Source: Deltaproteobacteria bacterium (GTDB lineage: Bacteria > Desulfobacterota > Syntrophia > Syntrophales > UBA2210). Taken from it: 34,608 bases of DNA. The notes under the pieces were generated by a model. It did no database searches, was not told the origin of the DNA, and saw only the letters and a list, made by a program, of their open reading frames with translations. Below, piece by piece: positions 15,789 to 23,564 of this stretch. Made by a program: the position numbers and the translations under genes. Each line of letters begins with the position of its first letter. Position 1 is the stretch's first letter. Location of the stretch: positions 1 through 34,608 of the forward strand of contig JAFDAI010000013.1 of assembly GCA_019313905.1 (NCBI GenBank). The letters run 5' to 3'.

Positions 15789-16136
15789 ATGTCGGACCCC
15801 GGGGAAAGCGATCTCAAAGATGGAGAGCTTCTCAAACTGTTGAAAGAGTTAGAAGCGTCCCCCCTCATAACTCAGCGTGAGTTATCTTCCAGACTGGGTA
15901 TCAGTCTGGGCAAAGTCAACTATATTGTCAAGGCTATGATAAACAAAGGGTTAATCAAAGCGAACGTCTTCAAAAAAAGCAATAAGAAACGCACCTATTT
16001 TTATATATTAACGCCGTACGGTCTTGAGGAAAAAGCTCGGGTTACCTACCGGTTTCTCAAGAGGAAGATGCGCGAGTACGACCAACTGAAAAAAGAGATA
16101 GAACAACTGAAAAAAGAAACAGCGGCCAGAGTCTGA
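15789..16136 (+). CDS. EPS-associated MarR-family transcriptional regulator
   Basis: This 115-aa winged-helix protein has [43 protein letters not shown] (about 15-58), followed by a wing ([24 protein letters not shown]) and a C-terminal coiled coil ([17 protein letters not shown]-like, about 92-111). This matches the MarR-type family that sits at the head of exopolysaccharide loci in many Gram-negatives. GGAGG (15779-15783) lies six bases before the ATG. Its position as the first gene of the nucleotide-sugar/EPS region supports a regulatory role there. The effector and operator are unknown. Confidence 0.9.
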   Translation: MSDPGESDLKDGELLKLLKELEASPLITQRELSSRLGISLGKVNYIVKAMINKGLIKANVFKKSNKKRTYFYILTPYGLEEKARVTYRFLKRKMREYDQLKKEIEQLKKETAARV

Positions 16137-16202
16137 TATTTGCTCTGGAACACCCCTCAACTCAACTTCTGATGTAATTCAGGGGGCGGAGCTGTATCTA
16201 AA

Positions 16203-16317
16203 GGGCAATTTTTAATTTTGGATGTTTAATGCTTAATTAAAAACTAAACATTCAAAATTCAACATTACATTCCCGGTGTTTCCAATTAAAAATTCAAAAT
16301 CAAACATTCAAAATCGC
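16203..16317 (+). repeat. A/T-rich ATTAAACATTC-type repeat run overlapping the next gene's start
   Basis: Two blocks of family-2 text: TGTTTAATGCTTAATTAAAA with AAACATTCAAAATTCAACAT, then AATTAAAAATTCAAAATCAA with ACATTCAAAATC. The second block is inside the predicted coding sequence of the epimerase and supplies its first dozen codons. No Shine-Dalgarno is visible. Confidence 0.65.
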
Positions 16318-17334
16318 ATCCTGGTTACCGGTGCGGCCGGTTTCATAGGTTTTCACCTGTGCAGGCGTCTTCTTGATGACGGTTACAGCGTCGTCGGTCT
16401 TGATAATCTTAACAGCTACTATGATGTGCGGTTGAAAGAGGCGCGTCTTGATATCCTGAAGCCGTTTGACAAATTTCGTTTTGTTCGCCTTGACCTGTCC
16501 GACCGGGAAGGGATGGAAAAACTCTTCGCCGATCACGCATTTGACTGCGTCGTCCATCTGGCTGCCCAGGCGGGTGTGCGCTACAGTCTTGAAAATCCGC
16601 ACGCATATGTGGAGAGCAACCTTGTCGGCTTCATAAATATCCTCGAAGGCTGCCGCCATGCAAAGGTTTCGCACCTCGTATTCGCCTCCTCCAGTTCCGT
16701 CTATGGCGCGAACACCGCGATGCCCTTTTCAGTGCGCCACAACGTCGATCATCCGGTAAGCCTCTACGCCGCCACGAAAAAAGCGAACGAACTCATGGCG
16801 CACTCCTACGCGGCCCTCTACAAAATCCCCTGCACCGGCCTTCGGTTTTTTACGGTATACGGCCCCTGGGGAAGACCCGACATGGCGCTCTTTCTCTTCA
16901 CAGACGCCATTCTTAACAAGAAACCGATAGACGTCTATAATCATGGCAAGATGAAGAGAGACTTCACCTACATCGACGATATAATAGAAGGCATTGTCAG
17001 AGTGATGGACCGGATTCCGGCGCCGGACGCGGACTGGAGCGGCGACAGGCCGGACCCCGGAACGAGCTTCGCGCCATACAGGCTATACAACATCGGGAAC
17101 AACAACCCCGTCGAACTTATGGAATTCATTAAGACCCTTGAAAACGCCCTCGGCATAAAGGCCGAAAAGAACATGCTTCCCCTGCAGCCGGGAGATGTCC
17201 CCGCCACCTTCGCCGACATAGGCGAGCTGGTGGATGACACAGGATTCAAACCCTCAACGCCGATAGAAGAGGGAATAAAAAAATTTATCGAATGGTACAA
17301 AAATAGTGACAGCGACTATTTTAAAGGAAGATGA
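16276..17334 (+). CDS. UDP-glucuronate 4-epimerase-like NAD-dependent epimerase
   Basis: This 352-aa extended short-chain dehydrogenase has the NAD motif GAAGFIG (19-25) and [18 protein letters not shown], typical of UDP-glucuronate epimerases (CapI/LspL/WbnF type). It also has [26 protein letters not shown], the catalytic SSSSVYG and [11 protein letters not shown] (YxxxK), and [17 protein letters not shown]. It would convert UDP-GlcA to UDP-GalA. The only start upstream of the fold is a GTG at 16276 with no ribosome site, and residues 2-13 ([12 protein letters not shown]) are encoded by family-2 repeat DNA. The native start therefore appears to have been replaced. It is co-transcribed with gmd, whose ATG is one base after its stop. 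Confidence 0.9.
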   Translation: MFPIKNSKSNIQNRILVTGAAGFIGFHLCRRLLDDGYSVVGLDNLNSYYDVRLKEARLDILKPFDKFRFVRLDLSDREGMEKLFADHAFDCVVHLAAQAGVRYSLENPHAYVESNLVGFINILEGCRHAKVSHLVFASSSSVYGANTAMPFSVRHNVDHPVSLYAATKKANELMAHSYAALYKIPCTGLRFFTVYGPWGRPDMALFLFTDAILNKKPIDVYNHGKMKRDFTYIDDIIEGIVRVMDRIPAPDADWSGDRPDPGTSFAPYRLYNIGNNNPVELMEFIKTLENALGIKAEKNMLPLQPGDVPATFADIGELVDDTGFKPSTPIEEGIKKFIEWYKNSDSDYFKGR

Positions 17335-17335
17335 T

Positions 17336-18340
17336 ATGAAAAAAGCTTTCATTACCGGCATCACCGGACAGGATGGGTCATACCTTGCCGAGTTTCTTCT
17401 GGACAAGGGATACGAAGTGCATGGTCTTATCAGGAGATCGAGCACCTTCAACACCGGCCGCATCGATCACCTCTACAAGGATCTGCATGATCCGGAGGCA
17501 CGGATGCACCTGCATTACGGCGATCTCTCCGTATCCGCCCACCTGACCAATCTCCTGTCTGACATTAGACCGGATGAAATATATCACCTTGGCGCCCAGA
17601 GCCACGTGCGCGTGAGCTTCGACATACCCGAATATACCGGCGATATCACTGGACTGGGGACGATCAGGCTTCTGGAGGCAATCAGAAAAACCGGTATCAG
17701 TGCAAAATTCTACCAGGCCTCGTCCAGCGAGATGTTCGGGGCGGCCCCCCCTCCGCAGAGCGAATTCACACCGTTTCAGCCCCGAAGCCCCTACGCCGCC
17801 GCCAAGGTCTACTCATACTACGTGGTCAAAAACTATCGCGACGCCTACAATATATTCGCCTGTAACGGCATTCTCTTCAACCATGAATCCCCGCGCCGTG
17901 GCAAGACCTTTGTCACACGAAAAATCACCACCGCGGCAACCAGGATAAAGCTGGGCCTGCAGGAAAAACTCTACCTGGGCAACCTGGATGCAAAGAGAGA
18001 CTGGGGTTTTGCCGGAGATTACGTGGAAGCCATGTGGATGATGTTGCAGCAAGACAAGCCGGACGATTTTGTCATAGCCACCGGTGAGACATACTCCGTC
18101 CGTGAATTCGTGGAGCGAGTCTTCGAAAAACTCGACCTCGATTACCGCCGTTACGTGGAAATTGACGAACGCTACTTCCGTCCAACCGAAGTCGACGTAC
18201 TCCTCGGCGACTCCACCAAGGCGCAGAAAACCCTCGGATGGAAGCCCAAAACCACCTTCGACCAGCTCATCGATATGATGATCAAAACCGACCTCGAATT
18301 AGCCGAAAAGAAAAAGCTTCTCCGGGACGCCGGCTATTAA
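17336..18340 (+). CDS. gmd: GDP-mannose 4,6-dehydratase
   Basis: This 334-aa protein has [23 protein letters not shown] at the N-terminus (NADP site GITGQDG, 8-14), then [19 protein letters not shown] and [14 protein letters not shown]. The catalytic elements are QASSSEMFG and the YxxxK tyrosine/lysine in [12 protein letters not shown], followed by [18 protein letters not shown]. It makes GDP-4-keto-6-deoxy-mannose, the precursor of GDP-fucose. AAAGGAAG precedes the ATG at 17336. Its stop codon TAA provides the first base of a perfect 24-bp inverted repeat (18340-18424). The downstream fcl completes the pathway. Confidence 0.96.
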   Translation: MKKAFITGITGQDGSYLAEFLLDKGYEVHGLIRRSSTFNTGRIDHLYKDLHDPEARMHLHYGDLSVSAHLTNLLSDIRPDEIYHLGAQSHVRVSFDIPEYTGDITGLGTIRLLEAIRKTGISAKFYQASSSEMFGAAPPPQSEFTPFQPRSPYAAAKVYSYYVVKNYRDAYNIFACNGILFNHESPRRGKTFVTRKITTAATRIKLGLQEKLYLGNLDAKRDWGFAGDYVEAMWMMLQQDKPDDFVIATGETYSVREFVERVFEKLDLDYRRYVEIDERYFRPTEVDVLLGDSTKAQKTLGWKPKTTFDQLIDMMIKTDLELAEKKKLLRDAGY

Positions 18341-18424
18341 AAATAGGGACAGCGCCCTTTTTTGTCCACGGATATTGGAAATGGGTGGAGAAATGGAATA
18401 AAAAAAGGGCGCTGTCCCTATTTT
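18340..18424. repeat. MITE-like element with perfect 24-bp inverted repeats, at the gmd stop codon
   Basis: The left arm (18340-18363) reads AAAATAGGGACAGCGCCC followed by T6; the right arm (18401-18424) is its exact reverse complement. The arms are separated by 37 bases. A third partial right arm (TGTCCCTATTTT) follows at about 18438-18449. The ends resemble those of Y1-transposase-linked palindromes. It could also act as a terminator for gmd because the left arm ends in T6. Confidence 0.8.
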
Positions 18425-18481
18425 CCTTATCATGGATGTCCCTATTTTCCTATAATCTTTTAATTAACCATTGCTCTTTAT

Positions 18482-19534
18482 ATGATGCAATCATCTAATA
18501 CAATCTATATCGCCGGCCACCGCGGCATGGTGGGTTCCGCCATTAAAAGAAGGCTTGAGGCGAAGGGTTACAAAAACCTCATCTGCCGGTCTCACGAGGA
18601 ACTTGACCTCACGAGACAGCAGGATGTCGAAGACTTCTTTGAAAAAGAGCGACCCGAATACGTTTTCCTGTGCGCGGCAAAGGTCGGGGGCATATTAGCC
18701 AACAGCACATATAAAGCCCAGTTTATCTATGAAAACATAATGATAGCGGCCAACGTTATCCACGCCTCCCGCGCGTATGAAGTCAAAAAACTCCTTAACC
18801 TCGGCTCCTCCTGCATCTATCCCAGAGGCGCCCCGCAGCCCCTGAAAGAAGAATATCTCCTGACATCGGAACTGGAGCCGACGAACGAACCCTATGCCAT
18901 AGCGAAGATAGCCGCGATAAAACTGTGCCGGTATTACAACGAGCAGTACGGGACAAATTTCATGTCCATCATGCCCACAAACCTCTATGGCCCGGAAGAC
19001 AACTTCGACCTTGAGACCTCGCATGTCCTGCCCGCCCTGATACGCAGATTCCACTTGGCCGGGCTCCTTTTCCGGGAAGATTACGGCGCCATCGCGCGCG
19101 ACCTTAAGAGATTCGGGAACAACCTGCCGGCGGATTCGTTCGATGACCCGAAGCTGATCACAAAACACCTCGCGGGATTCGGCATCCACCCCGACAAAGT
19201 TACCCTGTGGGGAACCGGAGCGCCGCAGAGAGAATTTCTTTACGCGGACGATCTGGCCGCCGCCGCCGTCCTTCTCATGGAAAATTATGACGCGGAAAAC
19301 ACAGGCGAATTCATCAACATCGGCGCCGGTAAAGACATAGCCATAAAGGAACTCGCGAAAATGATATCGCGGATTACAGACTACAAAGGCCGGGTGGAAT
19401 GGGACGATACAAAGCCTGACGGCACCCCGCGCAAACTCCTCGATATCTCCAGAATTCAAAGCAAAGGCTGGAAGGCGAACACTACACTCGAAAAAGGCAT
19501 AGAAAAAACCATGAAAGCGATGTTTGATGTTTAA
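18482..19534 (+). CDS. fcl: GDP-L-fucose synthase
   Basis: This 350-aa NADP-dependent epimerase/reductase has IYIAGHRGMVGSAIKRRLE (NADP motif 11-19), LCAAKVGGILANSTYKAQFIYENI, GSSCIYPRGAPQPLKEE and EPYAIAKIAAIKLCR, all typical of Fcl/WcaG. It converts the Gmd product to GDP-L-fucose. It is about 30 residues longer than the E. coli enzyme because of an insertion after HVLPALIRRF (about residues 182-230). Two adjacent ATGs (18482 and 18485) follow a family-2/family-1 repeat fragment, and no Shine-Dalgarno is visible. The last codons and stop (ATGTTTGATGTTTAA) lie inside repeat text that continues downstream. Confidence 0.95.
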   Translation: MMQSSNTIYIAGHRGMVGSAIKRRLEAKGYKNLICRSHEELDLTRQQDVEDFFEKERPEYVFLCAAKVGGILANSTYKAQFIYENIMIAANVIHASRAYEVKKLLNLGSSCIYPRGAPQPLKEEYLLTSELEPTNEPYAIAKIAAIKLCRYYNEQYGTNFMSIMPTNLYGPEDNFDLETSHVLPALIRRFHLAGLLFREDYGAIARDLKRFGNNLPADSFDDPKLITKHLAGFGIHPDKVTLWGTGAPQREFLYADDLAAAAVLLMENYDAENTGEFINIGAGKDIAIKELAKMISRITDYKGRVEWDDTKPDGTPRKLLDISRIQSKGWKANTTLEKGIEKTMKAMFDV

Positions 19535-19548
19535 TGTTTGATTAAAAA

Positions 19549-19655
19549 GATTATCACGAAAACACGAAGGTACGAAAACACGAAAAAAGCTAGCTTAAAA
19601 AAATTAAAAGATTAAAGATAAAAAGATAGCTACAAAGGATTATCACGAAAGCACG
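19549..19655 (-). repeat. 107-bp repeat of the 8-nt-period family, inverted copy (IR-L)
   Basis: It opens GATTATCACGAAAACACGAA and contains GGTACGAAAACACGAAAAAA, GCTAGCTT, AAGATTAAAGATAAAAAG and a second GGATTATCACGAAAGCACG. Its reverse complement occurs at 21361-21467 with only three mismatches that I can count. The ACGAA units recur every 8 bases. It is the only copy in this orientation in the window, and it lies just upstream of the GxxExxY gene. Confidence 0.85.
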
Positions 19656-19689
19656 AAAGACTGAAGACATTAAAAAATTAAAAACGATT

Positions 19690-20109
19690 GTGAAACCACG
19701 AAAGCGCGAAAGAACGAAAGTGATACAGGAATCTAATAAAAACAGGCATGAATTCGAAGATTTGAGCACACAGATAATAGGCGCTGCGATTGAAGTTCAC
19801 AGAGAGCTTGGACCAGGGTTTTTGGAAAGCATTTACGAAGAAGCGTTAAAGATCGAGTTATCAGAAAGAGGGCTGAAGTTTGATTCTCAAAAAGAAATAG
19901 AAATAAAGTATCTCGGAAAGAAAATAGGAATTCACAGACTTGATTTACTTGTTCAAGATGAAATCATTGTAGAATTAAAAGCAGTAAAAGAATTAGCAGA
20001 CATTCACTTTGCCCAGCTTCGATCCTATTTAAAGGCTACTGATCTAAGAACAGGCTTGCTTCTGAACTTCTCAACACCTACACTAGAAATAAAAAGAATA
20101 GTCAACTAA
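19690..20109 (+). CDS. GxxExxY family protein, PD-(D/E)XK nuclease-like
   Basis: This 139-aa protein has the family signature GFLESIYEEAL (G43, E46, Y49) and a PD-(D/E)XK-like core, HRLDLLVQDEIIVELKAVK, with D85 followed by E95-L-K97. The family is widespread, often multicopy, and has no established function; nuclease activity is inferred from the fold. The predicted start is a GTG at 19690 without a Shine-Dalgarno; a second GTG at 19720 is possible. Residues 2-10 (KPRKRERTK) are encoded by a run of 8-nt-period repeat (19692-19719), so repeat and gene are physically merged. It is A/T-richer than the flanking sugar genes and interrupts the EPS locus, consistent with acquisition. Confidence 0.85.
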   Translation: MKPRKRERTKVIQESNKNRHEFEDLSTQIIGAAIEVHRELGPGFLESIYEEALKIELSERGLKFDSQKEIEIKYLGKKIGIHRLDLLVQDEIIVELKAVKELADIHFAQLRSYLKATDLRTGLLLNFSTPTLEIKRIVN

Positions 20110-20139
20110 ATTCATCCTTTCGTAATAAAGCTTTTATAA

Positions 20140-20340
20140 TATTTTTTTTCGTGATTTCGTGACAAATCTTTTGCAGTTATCTTTTTATCTTTAATCTTTT
20201 TAAGCTAGATTTTTTCTTTTTTCGTGCTTTCGTGATAAATTTTTTGCAGTTGTTTTTTTGTTTTTAGCCTTTTAATTTAGAATTGTTTTTTTTCGTGCTT
20301 TCGTACCTTCGTGATTTCGTGATAATCTTTTCGTACTTTA
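20140..20340 (+). repeat. 8-nt-period repeat array, two tandem units (right side of GxxExxY)
   Basis: Unit 1 contains TTTCGTGATTTCGTGACAAA then TTTTGCAGTTATCTTTTTAT and AATCTTTTTAAGCTAG; unit 2 contains TTTTGCAGTTG and the full box 20291-20327 ending TTCGTGATTTCGTGATAATC. The spacer text (TTTGCAGTTATC, AAGCTAG) is shared with the copies at 19549 and 21361. It occupies almost the whole gap before the UXS gene. Confidence 0.8.
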
Positions 20341-20359
20341 GCCCTTTAGGAATAAAATT

Positions 20360-21289
20360 ATGAAAAATCGTATTCTAATTACCGGTGGGGCCGGGTTTCT
20401 TGGTTCGCATCTCTGTGACCGGCTGGTCGCGGAGGGTCATGATGTTTTGTGCCTGGATAATTTTTTCACTGGCGGGAAACAGAACGTAGCGCATCTCCTC
20501 GGAAAGCCCAACTTCGAACTTATACGCCACGATCTGGTGGAGCCAATCTTCCTCGAAGTGGACCAGATATACAACCTGGCCTGTCCCGCCTCACCCATTC
20601 ATTACCAGTACAACCCGGTGAAAACCGTCAAAACCAGCGTCATGGGCGCCATCCACATGCTTGGGCTGGCAAAAAGGGTAAACGCCAGGATCCTGCAGGC
20701 CTCCACCAGCGAGATCTACGGAGACCCCGCCATCCACCCCCAAACCGAAAACTACTGGGGCAACGTCAACACCATCGGCATAAGATCCTGTTATGATGAA
20801 GGTAAACGCTGCGCAGAGACCCTCTTCTTCGACTACCACCGGCAGAATAACGTCGACATCAGAGTCGTCAGAATATTCAACACCTACGGGCCGAGAATGC
20901 ACCCAAATGACGGCCGGGTCGTCAGCAACTTCATTGTTCAGGCCCTGAACAATCGGGACATCACCATCTTCGGCGACGGAACCCAGACGCGATCCTTCTG
21001 CTACGTTGACGACCTGATAGAGGGAATGATTCGGATGATGAACGGTCCCGGTGACTTCATCGGCCCCGTGAACCTGGGAAACCCCGGCGAATTCAGCATG
21101 CTCGAGCTGGCCGAAAAAATCATAGACCTGACACATTCACAATCAAAGATTGTGTACGGCCCCCTCCCGCCGGACGACCCAATGCAGCGCCAGCCCGACA
21201 TCACACTGGCCAAAGAAAAGCTCAAATGGGTGCCCGAGACAGACCTGGAAGAAGGCCTGAAAAAAACAATAGCCTACTTTAAACAATAG
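20360..21289 (+). CDS. uxs: UDP-glucuronate decarboxylase (UDP-xylose synthase)
   Basis: This 309-aa extended SDR has [19 protein letters not shown] (NAD motif 8-14), [40 protein letters not shown] and [10 protein letters not shown]. The UXS-diagnostic [20 protein letters not shown] contains the catalytic YxxxK, followed by [21 protein letters not shown] and [18 protein letters not shown]. It makes UDP-xylose from UDP-glucuronate, the same precursor used by the 4-epimerase upstream. AGGAA lies before the ATG at 20360. Its TAG stop (21287-21289) is part of the family-3 end ATAGGGGTCAGG. The flanking repeats isolate it from neighbours, so it may have its own promoter. Confidence 0.95.
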   Translation: MKNRILITGGAGFLGSHLCDRLVAEGHDVLCLDNFFTGGKQNVAHLLGKPNFELIRHDLVEPIFLEVDQIYNLACPASPIHYQYNPVKTVKTSVMGAIHMLGLAKRVNARILQASTSEIYGDPAIHPQTENYWGNVNTIGIRSCYDEGKRCAETLFFDYHRQNNVDIRVVRIFNTYGPRMHPNDGRVVSNFIVQALNNRDITIFGDGTQTRSFCYVDDLIEGMIRMMNGPGDFIGPVNLGNPGEFSMLELAEKIIDLTHSQSKIVYGPLPPDDPMQRQPDITLAKEKLKWVPETDLEEGLKKTIAYFKQ

Positions 21290-21590
21290 GGGTCAGGGCT
21301 ACACATCCTTTTTTCTTTTCGTGATAAAATTTTTATAATCTTTTCGTGTTTTCGTACCTTCGTGTTTTCGTGATAATCCTTTGCAGTTATCTTTTTATCT
21401 TTAATCTTTTAATTTTTTTAAGCTAGCTTTTTTCGTGTTTTCGTACCTTCGTGTTTTCGTGATAATCTTTTTAACCAAACATCAAACATTCAGTATTCAA
21501 CATTGCCTTGATTACATATTGCTCTTACATATTGTTCTTCTGTTTTTAGTTTTTTAATTAACCATTCAACCTTAAAAATTAAACATTGCT
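21286..21590 (+). repeat. Composite repeat region after uxs, including 107-bp IR-R (21361-21467)
   Basis: This roughly 300-base gap is entirely repeat. ATAGGGGTCAGGGC (21286-21299, sharing the uxs stop) is a family-3 end. 8-nt-period boxes lie at 21316-21377 and 21431-21467, with the GCAGTTATC/AAGCTAGC spacer between. Family-2 runs follow (AAACATCAAACATTCAG; AAATTAAACATTGC) up to the next start codon. The 107-bp part is the reverse complement of 19549-19655. No gene was found. Confidence 0.85.
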
Positions 21591-21594
21591 TATC

Positions 21595-22269
21595 ATGAAG
21601 CATTATCTTCGGTTTGTAAAACATAAGATCAGAGACGATTCCTGGAAGCAACTGGCAGTTGATATATGCGGAGGGTACAATGGAACCGGCGTATCGATCT
21701 GTTCCTATTACCTGGTTATGGAAGGCCTCTTCGGTGATTCTCCCCGCGTTCCGAAAACCGCATCACCGCTGGACATTCGTTTCCTCGGCCCGGAGGATAT
21801 GGCACAGATTGCGGCGATACCGGAGCGAAACATACGTGAGCCGGTCTTACAACAACGGCTTCTGGAGGGAAAGAGATGCCTTGGAATGCTGGATGGAAAA
21901 ACCATTGTCGCTTTTACCTGGTGCGATCTTGAATCCTGCCATTTCCGGGGGTGTCCATTCCCTCTCGCGGAAAACGAAGCCTATCTTTTTGATGCCTATA
22001 CTTCAAAAGAGTGCCGGGGCACGGGTATCGCGCCATATCTGCGATACCGCCTCTATGACGAGCTGGCAAAAATGGGAAAAACATATCTGTACAGTATTAC
22101 CGACCGATTCAATAAACCGTCCCTGCGCTTCAAATTAAAACTCAACGCGCGAATCATCGGGAAAGGTCTCTCGGTAATACTCTTCAAGCGATGGCACCTG
22201 GTATCAAGATTTACCCCAACAGAACCGAACGCGCCAGTAAATCAACCAGAGAGGGAGACCTTTGTATAA
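21595..22269 (+). CDS. GNAT-family N-acetyltransferase
   Basis: This is a 224-aa protein. After an N-terminal region of about 60 residues without recognised motifs, RFLGPEDMAQIAAIPERN begins a GNAT fold. GMLDGKTIVAFTWCDL gives the central strands, and EAYLFDAYTSKECRGTGIAPYLRYRLYDEL contains the acetyl-CoA motif A (R141-G-T-G-I-A). DRFNKPSLRFKLKLNARIIG completes the domain. The ATG at 21595 directly follows family-2 repeat text and has no Shine-Dalgarno; a TTG nine bases upstream is in frame. Its position among EPS genes suggests it acetylates an amino sugar or a polymer unit, but the substrate is not deducible. Confidence 0.8.
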   Translation: MKHYLRFVKHKIRDDSWKQLAVDICGGYNGTGVSICSYYLVMEGLFGDSPRVPKTASPLDIRFLGPEDMAQIAAIPERNIREPVLQQRLLEGKRCLGMLDGKTIVAFTWCDLESCHFRGCPFPLAENEAYLFDAYTSKECRGTGIAPYLRYRLYDELAKMGKTYLYSITDRFNKPSLRFKLKLNARIIGKGLSVILFKRWHLVSRFTPTEPNAPVNQPERETFV

Positions 22270-22280
22270 CTATGTTTCCA

Positions 22281-22373
22281 GTCATTGCGAAGAACGTAGT
22301 GACGTAGCAATCTATTATATTTACAATGAGTTAGAGATTGCTTCATCCCCATTCCATCGGGGCTCGCAATGAC
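22281..22373. repeat. GTCATTGCGA-type imperfect palindrome
   Basis: GTCATTGCGAAGAACGTAG ... GCAATCT (22281-22313) is inverted as AGATTGCTTC ... CTCGCAATGAC (22335-22373), the widely dispersed bacterial palindrome of this type. The 3' flank CAATGACAATGTGGGTATTG recurs beside a truncated right end at 30735-30775. Confidence 0.8.
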
Positions 22374-22617
22374 AATGTGGGTATTGTGCAAAGCTCTCAG
22401 AGGGTCTTTTCAATTAAACATTAAACAATATTTTTTCCGTGTTTCGTGATAGCGTTTTTAATTCAACATTCAGCATTGCTTTTCTGTTTTGTCTTGACAT
22501 TTCATCAAGTTATTAATAACAGTAGAAATGTGAAATACAAAGACAAGGTTGCAAAAACAATCAAAACTCTCCCAACTTAGAACGGGAAGGAATCTACTAT
22601 AATAATAGGAATATTAC
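22374..22617. other. Remaining intergenic DNA before wzz
   Basis: Contains family-2 text (AATTAAACATTAAACAAT), a worn family-1 box (CCGTGTTTCGTGATAGC), the abiE-like leader described separately (22487-22580) and about 35 bases before wzz. No further gene is seen. Confidence 0.5.
22487..22580 (+). pseudogene. Relic of an AbiEi-type promoter and 5' coding end, now upstream of wzz
   Basis: GTCTTGACATTTCAT (22491-22505) is followed 39 bases after its first base by GTGAAATACAAAGAC. In the abiE operon GTCTTGACATTTCAT (30941) is followed at the same 39-base offset by ATGAAATATGAAGAC, the antitoxin start. The relic frame from the GTG at 22530 runs 16 codons to TAG at 22580. It may now contribute TTGACA (22494-22499) as a promoter for wzz. 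Confidence 0.5.
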
Positions 22618-23550
22618 ATGATAGAAAATAGACACGATTGGCCCGAAGAAAACGAAATTAATATTCTGGACTTTATAATTGTCCTGCTGAAACACAAACG
22701 GATGATCTTCTTCTTTGTCTTTATCGCGGGCGTGGCTGCGGTCGTGGTCAGCCTGCTTATGACCAATATATACCAGTCCGAATGCACCATCACACCAATT
22801 GAGCAGGAAAAGGCTTCCTTGAGCAATCGTCTGTCTGCTCTGGGTGGATTAGCTGCCATGGCTGTGTCTCAAACTGGCATAGGTGGAGCGGGATCACTGG
22901 AAAAGTTTGAGGTTGTCCTGAAGAGTCGCGACCTGACCAATGGTCTGGTTAAAAAGCATAAACTGATGCCGGTTATCTTTAAGGATTCATGGGATGAAAA
23001 GACGAAAACATGGAAGACCGAAGAACCTCCCACACTCCAGGATGCATATAAACTCATTCAGGGCGGTATGCTGAAGATTAAGCCGGACAAGAAAATCAAT
23101 GTTCTAAAGCTGGGGTTCCTTTTCCCTGATCCTGCAGTGGCCCGGAAGCTGCTTAATTACTATGTCGACGGCATGAGTGAATTCCTGCGACAACAGGCTC
23201 TTGAGAATGTTGCAACGCAGAGCAAGGCGCTTCAGGAACAGCTTGTAACTACGGCTGATCCGCTTCTGAGAACAAAACTGGCCGAGATAATAGCGCAGTA
23301 CGTGGAGAAAGAGACCCTGGCGAAAGTCCAGAAATACTACGGCTTCAATGTCATCGATCCTCCCTTTGTTCCCGAAAAGAAGTTTAAACCCAGGCGGGCG
23401 CAGATTTGTATCCTATCAGTCATTGTTGCGTTTTTCATGGCTATATTTCTCGCGTTTTTCATGGAATATGTGGGCAATTTAAAGAAAAATGAAGATGCCG
23501 AAAGGCTTGGAAATCTTAAAAAGTATATGAAATTACGGAACAAAAAATAG
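22618..23550 (+). CDS. wzz: Wzz-type polysaccharide chain-length determinant / co-polymerase
   Basis: This 310-aa inner-membrane protein has a cytoplasmic start (ENEINILDFIIVLLKHKRM), TM1 at about 29-48 and a Wzz signature after it (NIYQSECTITP). A large periplasmic domain holds the helix LLNYYVDGMSEFLRQQALENV. TM2 (about 261-284) is preceded by the proline-rich DPPFVPEKKFKPRRA typical of Wzz. It has no tyrosine-kinase domain, so it is a Wzz rather than a Wzc. It sets polymer length together with the Wza-like exporter 14 bases downstream. The ATG at 22618 has only a weak AGGAA nearby. Confidence 0.9.
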   Translation: MIENRHDWPEENEINILDFIIVLLKHKRMIFFFVFIAGVAAVVVSLLMTNIYQSECTITPIEQEKASLSNRLSALGGLAAMAVSQTGIGGAGSLEKFEVVLKSRDLTNGLVKKHKLMPVIFKDSWDEKTKTWKTEEPPTLQDAYKLIQGGMLKIKPDKKINVLKLGFLFPDPAVARKLLNYYVDGMSEFLRQQALENVATQSKALQEQLVTTADPLLRTKLAEIIAQYVEKETLAKVQKYYGFNVIDPPFVPEKKFKPRRAQICILSVIVAFFMAIFLAFFMEYVGNLKKNEDAERLGNLKKYMKLRNKK

Positions 23551-23564
23551 CGAGGTTAGAATTT

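Larger units (their letters stand above)
19549..20327 (+). mobile_element. Putative mobile unit: GxxExxY gene between inverted 8-nt-period repeats
   Basis: The outer 40 bases at the left (19549-19588) and right (20288-20327) ends are inverted copies with about two mismatches, enclosing the 420-bp GxxExxY gene. A second possible right end is the 107-bp copy at 21361-21467, beyond the UXS gene. Solo copies of the same box lie between many other genes. No target duplication could be confirmed. Mobility is inference; a static repeat cluster is the alternative. Confidence 0.4.

Noticed and set aside
15631-18481. ops/JUMPstart element for an RfaH-like factor
   Set aside because: No GGCGGTAGC-type sequence was seen upstream of the EPS genes.
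18695-19459. 254-codon minus-strand frame over fcl
   Set aside because: Shadow frame with low-complexity composition and no motifs.
21659-22138. Alternative 159-codon frame within the GNAT gene
   Set aside because: The GNAT frame has the acetyl-CoA motif and is longer.
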